Assembly: GCA_947624475.1 (NCBI GenBank)
Contig: CANQKK010000010.1
Coordinates: 1-14,257 of the forward strand
DNA: 14,257 nt
Source of the DNA: an uncultured Bacilli bacterium
Lineage (GTDB): Bacteria; Bacillota_I; Bacilli_A; RF39; UBA660
Reading direction: 5' to 3'
In this document: positions 6,742 through 13,136 of the stretch, in pieces
Layout of the letters: each line of letters begins with the position of its first letter
How positions within the stretch are numbered: the stretch's first letter is position 1
The notes under the pieces: model-generated
Database searches by the model: none
What the model saw: the letters and a program-made list of their open reading frames with translations, nothing else
What the model was told of the DNA's origin: nothing
Made by a program: the position numbers and the translations under genes

Positions 6742-7831
6742 TTACTTATGCTTTAAATCTTCTTCTAATAATTCATCAATTTCTCCATCTAAAATAGCAT
6801 TCACATCGCTACTTTCATAACCACTATCATTATCTTTTACTAATGTATAAGGGCACATTACATAACTTCTCTTAGCACTACCAAAGCCATTACTAAGTTG
6901 CTCCCCTTTTATACTAATCACCATTTCATTTTGTTTTTCAAGTTCTAGAAAATAAAGTTTGCTTTTTAATACTTCGAGTGCTTTTTCCTTATTTCTAATT
7001 TGACTTCTTTCATTTTGACAAGTGACAACTATTCCAGTCGGAATATGAGTAATTCTAACAGCACTATCCGTCGTATTTACACCTTGTCCTCCAGGTCCAC
7101 TACTCCTGTAAATATCCACTCTAATGTCAGTATCCACAACTTCAATATCGATACTTTTATCAATTTCTGGCATAACATCGACAGCAGCAAAAGAAGTATG
7201 TCTCCTTTTATTAGAATCAAAAGGACTAATTCTAACTAATCTGTGCACCCCTCTTTCACCTTTTAGATATCCATAAGCATAAAAACCATTAATTTGAAAC
7301 ATTACCGATTTAATACCAACTTCATCTCCTGCTTGCCTATCTAATTCTAAAAAAGTATATCCTTTGTTAGAAGCATATCTCAAGTACATTCTGCGTAGCA
7401 TATCTGCCCAATCACAAGACTCCGTACCTCCAGCACCAGCATGAATCTCAATAATAGCATTACAACTATCATATTTACCATTTAAATATGTTGCCAAAGA
7501 TAAATCATCAATTTTTTTTCTCAATGACAAATATTCTTCCTCAGCAAGTATTAATAATTCATCATCAATATCAGAAGAAAAAACTATCTCATAATTATCT
7601 TTTACCCTTTTCATAACTTCATTAACATCAGAAATTACACTTTTTATATTTTTTAACTCTTCGACAATTTTATTCGCTTTATCCTTATCATTCCAAAAAA
7701 AAGAATCGAGCATTAATTCATTTATTTCCTTTTCTCTCTTTATTTTACTATCTACGTCAAAGAGACCTCCAAATAGAATTAATATCTTCATACATCGATT
7801 TATATTCTTTTCTTAATTCAAATAATTCCAT
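6742..7831 (-). CDS. prfB: Peptide chain release factor 2, made by programmed +1 frameshifting
   Basis: RF2 recognises UGA and UAA in the ribosomal A site and releases the peptide. The gene starts at ATG 7831 (AGGTGAT upstream), reads 24 codons in frame 0 (MELFELRKEY at the start, ending in Ser-Leu), meets an in-frame TGA at 7759-7757, and must slip +1 at CTT-TGA-C to continue as Asp-Val-Asp from 7758. The product is 362 residues, against 365 in E. coli. It carries the SPF stop-codon-reading motif (202-204) and the GGQ catalytic motif in SSGPGGQGVN (GGQ 247-249), within a few residues of the E. coli positions. An open frame to an ATG at 7791 exists but would lose the real N-terminus. Low RF2 favours slippage, so the gene regulates itself. 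Two YitT genes follow. Confidence 0.97.
7757..7770 (-). promoter_or_regulatory. prfB programmed +1 frameshift site
   Basis: On the minus strand an internal Shine-Dalgarno GGAGG (7770-7766) is followed by a 3-base spacer TCT, the slippery codon CTT (7762-7760), the in-frame stop TGA (7759-7757) and then C (7756). This matches the classic RF2 arrangement of an SD-like stimulator three bases before CUU-UGA-C. Confidence 0.97.
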
Positions 7832-7847
7832 ATAATCACCTACTACA

Positions 7848-7853
7848 AGTATA
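7848..7853 (-). promoter_or_regulatory. Possible -10 element for prfB
   Basis: TATACT on the minus strand, 16 bases before the prfB ATG. No convincing -35 is found; the expected position falls in a run of T. It is suggested mainly by location in the divergent gap. Confidence 0.25.
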
Positions 7854-7891
7854 CATTAATTTATAAAAAAAAAAAAGATATTTATAAATTA

Positions 7892-7920
7892 TTGACACAT
7901 TTTATTCTTTTTGGTACTAT
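7892..7920 (+). promoter_or_regulatory. Strong SigA-type promoter for the 142-residue membrane-anchored protein
   Basis: A perfect TTGACA (7892-7897), a 17-base spacer and TACTAT (7915-7920) form the best promoter in the window. A run of 12 A (7865-7876) upstream is placed like an UP element. Predicted start near 7927. A second TATAAT at 7932-7937 is present, but a transcript from it would start inside or beside the ribosome binding site. Confidence 0.7.
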
Positions 7921-7953
7921 TAAGATAGAGGTATAATAAATGGAGGTATAACA

Positions 7954-8382
7954 ATGAGTAAAAAAAATTATATTGTAATCGGTATCACCATTTTAATTTT
8001 TATTTTAGTAATAATAACAATTTTAACAAGTAAAAAGGAAACTATAAATTGGTTAAATGAAATTAAAAATTCTGATAGTTATACAGTAAGTATGGAGGAC
8101 TGCAACGAAAGAAAAGTAACTCTTAGTAATGATGTCATCGATAAGCTAGAATCCATGTGGAATAATTTATCTAATAAAGGTCCCTGGACACAAGATGATT
8201 CCGTTTGCTATTCCAAAATAAATATATCCTTTGAAAAAAACCAAATAATTAAAGAAGAAGAAATACTCTTAATAGATGACGATTCGTTAGTTCTAAACAT
8301 AGATAACAATAGTATCCAATATAGTAATAGTGGAAAAATAAATTCTTATCTAATGGACAAATTTAAAACCACTTCTGAATAA
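7954..8382 (+). CDS. Hypothetical membrane-anchored extracytoplasmic protein
   Basis: I do not recognise the family. The 142-residue product has a single N-terminal membrane helix (about 6-25) flanked by Lys residues on both sides, then a polar acidic domain of about 115 residues that is probably outside the cell. Two cysteines (50 and 85) could form a disulfide. Aromatic residues cluster at 69-78 (MWNNLSNKGPW), and the end is predicted beta-strand-like. There is no lipobox cysteine. The ATG at 7954 has GGAGGT 6 bases upstream, and a consensus promoter precedes it. The gene is monocistronic, divergent from prfB and closed by a strong hairpin terminator. The full set of expression signals argues that it is a real, well-expressed gene. 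Confidence 0.8.
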   Translation: MSKKNYIVIGITILIFILVIITILTSKKETINWLNEIKNSDSYTVSMEDCNERKVTLSNDVIDKLESMWNNLSNKGPWTQDDSVCYSKINISFEKNQIIKEEEILLIDDDSLVLNIDNNSIQYSNSGKINSYLMDKFKTTSE

Positions 8383-8387
8383 AAAAT

Positions 8388-8420
8388 AAAGTAAGAAAAC
8401 AACACATTTCTTACTTTTTT
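8388..8420 (+). terminator. Intrinsic terminator of the membrane-anchored hypothetical gene
   Basis: A perfect 11-base stem (8388-8398, AAAGTAAGAAA; 8407-8417) with an 8-base loop, starting 5 bases after the stop codon, followed by T residues. The A-rich left flank would also serve the opposite strand. Confidence 0.88.
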
Positions 8421-8460
8421 AATTGGCAATTTTTTATATCTCACTAAATTACCATAAACA

Positions 8461-8489
8461 AAAGAAACTTATCTCTAAAAAGTCTCTTT
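8461..8489 (-). terminator. Intrinsic terminator of pepF
   Basis: On the minus strand AAAGAGACTT (8489-8480) pairs with AAGTTTCTTT (8470-8461) over 10 positions including one G-T wobble, with a 9-base loop. It overlaps the pepF stop codon. The following T tract is short and interrupted. Confidence 0.65.
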
Positions 8490-10270
8490 TAAATATTTTC
8501 TTTATACATATCAATTATATTTTTAAACTCATCCAAAGCCGTATCGACTACCTCTCTCTTAGTAAGGTCTACTCCTGCTACTTTGAGAGATTCAATAGGT
8601 GAAAGTCTCGATCCACACTTTAAAAATTCAATATAATTTTCCACAGCATTTTTCTTACCACTCAAAATATTTTTAACTATCATCGTCGATGCACTAAGAC
8701 CTGTAGAATATTTATAAACATAAAAATCATAATAGAAATGAGGTATTTTTTCCCATTCATATCTAATTTCTTCATCAACTACTACCGCATCGCCAAAATA
8801 AAATTTATTTAAATCATAGTATATATCACATAATTTTTCTGAAGTTAGCACTTCTTCCCTATCGGCCATGTCTGATATTATCTTTTCAAATTCTGCAAAC
8901 ATTGTCTGCCTATATATTGTTGCTCTATATAACTCCATTAAATTATTTATAATAGATAGTTTCTCCTCCTTACTATTACTATGTTCTATCATATAATAAC
9001 TAAGAAGTAACTCATTAACAGTAGAAGCAACTTCCGCAACAAAAATACGATAACTACTATCTTGATAAGTATTGTAGTGCCTAGAATAATAACTGTGCAT
9101 AGAATGCCCCATCTCATGAATTAAAGTTGACATATCATGATATTTATCTTGATAATTAAGAAGAATATATGGATAAGTATCGTAACTTCCACCTGAATAT
9201 CCACCCGTTCTTTTATTTTTTGTCGGATATACATCTATCCACCTACTATCTAATGCTTCTTTCACTTTATTTATATACTCATCGCCAAATATTTCCAAAA
9301 CCTTTAGTATTGTCTCTTTTGCTTCTTCATAACTATATTTCTTATTATAATCAGTCAAAGTAGGAACATAAATATCATATAAATGTAATTCATCAATTTT
9401 AAGTAGTTTCTTCTTTAATTTATAATAATCATAAATATAATCTATATTCTTATGAACACTATCTATTAAATTGTTATAAACATTAGTACTGACATCATCT
9501 CGATACAAACTCATCTCTATAGCACTATTATATTTTTCAATTTTTGCAAGCATCGATAATTCTTTCATATTACTTGAAAGAAGAGAAGCAAATGTATTCT
9601 TATATTTCTTGTATCCATCATATAACACTTTAAAAGCATCTTTTCTAACTCTTCTATCCTTACTTTCGATATATAGTAAATAATTATTATTATCAATTTC
9701 TACTACTTTCCCATTCTCGTCTTCTATCTCCCCAAAAGTCATATCACAATCCTTAAAAAGTTCATACGTTTCATAACTACTTCCTATAATTTTACCAAAA
9801 TGTGAAAGAAGTCTCTCTTCCTCATCACTTAAAGTATGTTCTTTATAACGGTATGTTTCCTTAATAGAAGTTTCATATTCTCTAAGCTTTTCTTCTTCAT
9901 CATAAAACTTTTCTATTAGACTATAATCACATTTCAAGATACTAGGGACAACAAAATAACTTGCTCTCGAAAACTCATTTGCTAAATTAGATACCATTTC
10001 ACTTAATTCCTGTTTACTATTATCCGACGTATCTAAATCAAAAGACAAAGAAGTATAAGACATCATTTTGTCTATTATTCTTTCTATTTCATAAAATAAT
10101 TTAACCGTATTATAAAAATTTTCACTATTTAGAATCATCGTTTTTTCATATTTTTTTATTTCTTTAATTTTATTTTTAACCATTGTATAGTCATCATCAA
10201 ATTCCCTTTTATCTTTATAAACGACTTCTAAATTCCAAGTATACTTCTCATCAATATTTTCTCTTTTCAT
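8489..10270 (-). CDS. pepF: Oligoendopeptidase F (M3 zinc metallopeptidase)
   Basis: A 593-residue protein of normal PepF length. The zinc site is HEMGH at 385-389, with the third ligand Glu413 in FVAEVAST about 28 residues later, as in M3 family peptidases. The N-terminal half (about 20-190) is the helical oligopeptidase-F domain, and the catalytic domain begins near 200. Conserved GGYSGGSYDTYPYILLNY lies just before the zinc motif, and FYVYKYSTGLSAS near the C-terminus closes the substrate cleft. It is cytoplasmic (no signal peptide) and cleaves short peptides, typically of 7-17 residues, in peptide turnover. The ATG at 10270 has AAAGGA 7 bases upstream. It starts 12 bases after the ychF stop, so the two are probably one transcript. 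Confidence 0.96.
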   Translation of the reverse strand: MKRENIDEKYTWNLEVVYKDKREFDDDYTMVKNKIKEIKKYEKTMILNSENFYNTVKLFYEIERIIDKMMSYTSLSFDLDTSDNSKQELSEMVSNLANEFSRASYFVVPSILKCDYSLIEKFYDEEEKLREYETSIKETYRYKEHTLSDEEERLLSHFGKIIGSSYETYELFKDCDMTFGEIEDENGKVVEIDNNNYLLYIESKDRRVRKDAFKVLYDGYKKYKNTFASLLSSNMKELSMLAKIEKYNSAIEMSLYRDDVSTNVYNNLIDSVHKNIDYIYDYYKLKKKLLKIDELHLYDIYVPTLTDYNKKYSYEEAKETILKVLEIFGDEYINKVKEALDSRWIDVYPTKNKRTGGYSGGSYDTYPYILLNYQDKYHDMSTLIHEMGHSMHSYYSRHYNTYQDSSYRIFVAEVASTVNELLLSYYMIEHSNSKEEKLSIINNLMELYRATIYRQTMFAEFEKIISDMADREEVLTSEKLCDIYYDLNKFYFGDAVVVDEEIRYEWEKIPHFYYDFYVYKYSTGLSASTMIVKNILSGKKNAVENYIEFLKCGSRLSPIESLKVAGVDLTKREVVDTALDEFKNIIDMYKENI

Positions 10271-10282
10271 AAATAGTCCTTT

Positions 10283-11380
10283 CTATACATTAAATCTAAA
10301 GTGACAGATATCACCATCTTGCATAAGATATTCTTTTCCCTCAATTCTTACTCTTCCATTTTCACGAACTTTAAGTTCATTTCCCGCTGTAATTAAATCA
10401 TTATAAGACATAACTTCCGCCTTAATAAATCCTCTTTCAAAGTCTGAGTGAATAATTCCTGCACACTCTGGAGCCTTCATTCCTTTTTTAAATGTCCACG
10501 CTCTAACTTCATCAGAACCGACTGTAAAAAATGTTGCAAGCCCAAGCAGTTTATATGTACTATGAATTAACAAATCCAAACCACTATATTCGAGACCTAA
10601 ATCTTTCAAAAAAGCCTCTTTCTCATCATCATCAAGTTCCGATAATTCACTCTCTAATTTAGCACATATAATTACTACTTCACTACCTTCTCTATTAGCA
10701 TACTCTTTGGCAATTTTTGTATACTCATTTCCCCCCAAAACATCATTTTCATTAACGTTGAGAGCATAAATAACAGGTTTTAGAGTAATCAAATTAAAAG
10801 AACTAATCATTTTCTTCTCATCATCAGATAATTCAAGTTTTCTAACAGGAATATTTTTCTCTAAAGCATCTTTTATTTTTTCAAGTAATTCTATTTCTTT
10901 TAAATCATCTTTATTTTTTGTCGTCATTGCTTTTTTTCCAATTTTTCCAATTCTTGCTAAAATTATTTCCAAATCCGAAAGGACAAGTTCTACATTTATA
11001 ACCTCGATATCTCTAATCGGATCGACATTTCCATCGACATGAATAATATTCTCATCATCGAAACATCTGACAACTTCCACTATAGCATCGACTTGTCTTA
11101 TATGAGACAAAAACTTGTTTCCTAGTCCCTCGCCATTACTTGCTCCTTTTACAAGTCCTGCTATATCAGTAAACTCATAAGTTGTTGGAATTGTCTTGTT
11201 AGGAAGATACATATTTTCAAGTACTTCTACTCTCTTATCTGGCACAGTAACAACTCCTACATTTGGATCAATAGTAGCAAAAGGATAATTAGCGGCCAAA
11301 ATATTTTTCTTTGTAATTGCATTAAAAAGAGTTGACTTGCCAACATTTGGAAGTCCTACAATACCCGCTGTTAAACTCAT
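10283..11380 (-). CDS. ychF: Redox/ribosome-associated ATPase YchF (Obg family)
   Basis: A 365-residue protein of normal YchF length. The P-loop is GLPNVGKS (9-16), the G3 motif is DIAGLVKGAS (72-81), and the base-specifying motif is NVNE (208-211) instead of NKxD, which is why YchF prefers ATP. A coiled-coil insertion (about 130-200) and a C-terminal TGS domain (about 280-365, with AWTFKKGMKAPECAGIIHSDF) complete the family layout. It binds ribosomes and is linked to stress responses and translation control. The ATG at 11380 starts at the family's usual MSLxAGIVGLPNVGKST; its ribosome site AGAAGTGAT is a degenerate AGGAGGTGAT. A promoter lies just upstream, and pepF follows. Confidence 0.97.
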   Translation of the reverse strand: MSLTAGIVGLPNVGKSTLFNAITKKNILAANYPFATIDPNVGVVTVPDKRVEVLENMYLPNKTIPTTYEFTDIAGLVKGASNGEGLGNKFLSHIRQVDAIVEVVRCFDDENIIHVDGNVDPIRDIEVINVELVLSDLEIILARIGKIGKKAMTTKNKDDLKEIELLEKIKDALEKNIPVRKLELSDDEKKMISSFNLITLKPVIYALNVNENDVLGGNEYTKIAKEYANREGSEVVIICAKLESELSELDDDEKEAFLKDLGLEYSGLDLLIHSTYKLLGLATFFTVGSDEVRAWTFKKGMKAPECAGIIHSDFERGFIKAEVMSYNDLITAGNELKVRENGRVRIEGKEYLMQDGDICHFRFNV

Positions 11381-11405
11381 TTAAATCACTTCTTTCTCTT
11401 TAATA

Positions 11406-11434
11406 ATTATAACAAAAAAAGATGTGTTCGTAAA
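11406..11434 (-). promoter_or_regulatory. SigA-type promoter for ychF-pepF, overlapping the upstream terminator
   Basis: On the minus strand TTTACG (11434-11429, 4 of 6 matches) is 17 bases before a consensus TATAAT (11411-11406). Predicted start near 11399. The -35 lies in the loop of the terminator hairpin of the preceding lipoprotein gene, and the spacer contains its T tract. Confidence 0.55.
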
Positions 11435-11450
11435 TAGAAGGCACACCTTT
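11414..11450 (-). terminator. Intrinsic terminator of the transporter-peptidase-lipoprotein operon
   Basis: On the minus strand AAAGGTGTG (11450-11442) pairs with CACATCTTT (11426-11418) over 9 positions with one G-T wobble. The inner TTC and GAA may pair further, and a run of 7 T follows (11420-11414). It begins 2 bases after the lipoprotein stop codon. Confidence 0.82.
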
Positions 11451-11452
11451 AT

Positions 11453-12103
11453 TTAAACAGTTTTTTTATTAATTTTAAAAATCAACAACAGAGAAATTAT
11501 AACAAGTACTAAAAATACCCCACCGGCAATATATTCAAAAGTATGATTTTTCTTAAATTTAACTGCTTCAAAATATATTGGCTTATTAGCATAGTTATCT
11601 TTATTAATATTCCAGGTATACACACCATCTTCAACACTATCGGCATTATTTTTAATCACTTTTCCACTATAATGAATATTAACAGTTACATCATTAAGCA
11701 GTGAATACTTATCAAAACACTTAAACTCATTACTTGTCTTTATAACAATATTATCTCCTCTATCGACATTAATCTCGTCATAACAATTATAAACCATTGA
11801 CTTTTTACTAAAATTTTTATAACTGTATGTATAATTATAAATATAGCCAGATACTTTATCATTACTGTATTGTTCTCTATCATAATCAAAATTACTATCA
11901 AACAAATTAACCTGATAAGCATAATTTTCAATATAATTTTCCGTACCCTTTTCCATATCATAATTATCAGAAGTTTCTAATACATCATTATCATCATATA
12001 AAAATATCTCATCACTTAACATACTTCCAACATATAGATCATAAGTTGCAGAGCACCCCGAAAGTAAAAGCAAACATATCAATAAAATTATTACTTTTCT
12101 CAT
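11453..12103 (-). CDS. Lipoprotein with an additional C-terminal membrane helix
   Basis: The 216-residue product starts MRKVIILLICLLLLSGC, a signal peptide with a lipobox and lipidation Cys17. Residues 18-189 form a Tyr-, Asn- and Asp-rich extracytoplasmic domain with Cys107 and Cys129 (possible disulfide) and a DGVYTWNINKDNYANKPI stretch (159-176) that faintly recalls LppM-type lipoprotein domains. A hydrophobic helix at about 191-209 ends in the basic tail KINKK. The mature protein would thus be held at both ends, by lipid and by helix. I cannot name a function. ATG 12103 has GAGGT overlapping the TGA of the upstream peptidase-domain gene, whose stop is 7 bases away, which indicates cotranslation. 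It is the last gene before a terminator. Confidence 0.8.
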   Translation of the reverse strand: MRKVIILLICLLLLSGCSATYDLYVGSMLSDEIFLYDDNDVLETSDNYDMEKGTENYIENYAYQVNLFDSNFDYDREQYSNDKVSGYIYNYTYSYKNFSKKSMVYNCYDEINVDRGDNIVIKTSNEFKCFDKYSLLNDVTVNIHYSGKVIKNNADSVEDGVYTWNINKDNYANKPIYFEAVKFKKNHTFEYIAGGVFLVLVIISLLLIFKINKKTV

Positions 12104-12110
12104 ATTAACC

Positions 12111-13136
12111 TCACTTTTTAGAATAAGCTATAACATATGCCCATCCACAATCTGGATATTTTTTTTCTCTGCAATCATTATGATCATCTTTTGTTTCTTC
12201 ATATAATGTTTCTAAAGTATATTTATTAGTACTTTCACGATCTCTCGAAGAATCACCAACAATTATTGTACCATCACTATTTATTCCTAGAATAGATATA
12301 TAATGACCAGGCATTTGTACAATTAAATACTTTCCATCTAGAAGAGCTTGTTTAATTTTACTTAAATGTTTTTTACCATAATCAGGATCACTAACAATTC
12401 CATCTCCAACAATAAGTTCTGCTTTTAAATTAAATCGATCATTAAGTATTTTACTAATCAAGAAATCAACACTAGCAGCAGTATCCTTATAACCAAATTC
12501 ATTACACGCAATATCGACAATATCAGGAGGATAAACATCATACCCAAGCAATCTAACAATAACTGTGTAAGCAGTATAGCCACAACCAGAAGTTCCTATA
12601 TTATAAACACCATGACCTCCACATACATTAAGAGTATTCCACCTAGAATCACCTTGTCTTAAATTATAATCCGTATTCCCTGGTGTAATATTGTTAATAG
12701 CGGTACTTATTTTACTTTCAAGTTCTTGTTTTCGCGCGTCTTCTCTCTCCTCTTTCTCTTTATCCAAAGCAGCGTTATACTTTTCCTCATAAATAGAAAT
12801 ATTTTCTTCGGTAGCATTAGAAAGACAAGAACTATAATCAGGCATTAAATTTTGCAATATAGTGGCAAGAACAGTAACAAAATACGGAACTGCAAATAAA
12901 GTAACAGCATAAACTACTCTCTTAATAGCAAGTCTCGACTTTCTACTTTGTTCGGAAGCATCACCTGTAAGTACACACTTAGTTAAATCTATCATTACAA
13001 ACAAAATAAGACCTATTGGAAGCAAAACCTTAACAATATCAAAAATTAACTTTCCAAATAATATAACCTGAAGAAGAGTCGGATTTTCACAAGCAGGTAT
13101 CTCAGAAGTACTCAAAAAATATAACAAATTTCCCAC
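12111..13136 (-). CDS. Two-TM membrane protein fused to a C39-like cysteine peptidase domain
   Basis: From GTG 13136 the product is 341 residues. Two membrane helices (about 22-50 and 73-97) are joined by a basic loop (KCVLTGDASEQSRKSRLAIKR), a layout like the TrbC/VirB2-type two-helix modules. A charged helical linker (about 110-147) follows, then a domain resembling Peptidase_C39_2 (about 158-312) with the catalytic-type Cys185 in TSGCGYTAY, His278 in PGHYISILGI and Asp295 in VGDSSR. The positive-inside rule puts the helix loop in the cytoplasm and the peptidase domain outside. The substrate is unknown. An ATG at 13208 is in frame but would overlap the transporter gene by 73 bases. I prefer GTG 13136 because GGAGTGAT lies 6 bases before it and its G is shared with the transporter's TAG stop. 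The lipoprotein gene follows 7 bases downstream. Confidence 0.78.
   Translation of the reverse strand: MGNLLYFLSTSEIPACENPTLLQVILFGKLIFDIVKVLLPIGLILFVMIDLTKCVLTGDASEQSRKSRLAIKRVVYAVTLFAVPYFVTVLATILQNLMPDYSSCLSNATEENISIYEEKYNAALDKEKEEREDARKQELESKISTAINNITPGNTDYNLRQGDSRWNTLNVCGGHGVYNIGTSGCGYTAYTVIVRLLGYDVYPPDIVDIACNEFGYKDTAASVDFLISKILNDRFNLKAELIVGDGIVSDPDYGKKHLSKIKQALLDGKYLIVQMPGHYISILGINSDGTIIVGDSSRDRESTNKYTLETLYEETKDDHNDCREKKYPDCGWAYVIAYSKK

Noticed and set aside
6422..6820. 132-codon plus-strand frame
   Set aside because: Antisense to the first YitT gene and the prfB end; low-complexity hydrophobic translation typical of a shadow frame.
7000..7239. 79-codon plus-strand frame
   Set aside because: Antisense to the GGQ/SPF region of prfB; Ser/Asn-rich shadow translation.
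6742..7791. prfB as a simple frame starting at ATG 7791
   Set aside because: The first 11 residues of that reading are the wrong frame; the conserved RF2 N-terminus and frameshift site lie in frame 0 from 7831.
7865..7876. Run of 12 A as a phase-variable tract
   Set aside because: It lies upstream of the -35 and not in the spacer or a coding frame, so an UP-element-like role is more likely. Variation in length cannot be judged from one sequence.
9169..9363. 64-codon plus-strand frame
   Set aside because: Antisense to pepF with no initiation signals.
11740..11961. 73-codon minus-strand frame inside the lipoprotein gene
   Set aside because: Different frame of a convincing lipoprotein gene; no ribosome site and an Ile-rich translation caused by AT content.
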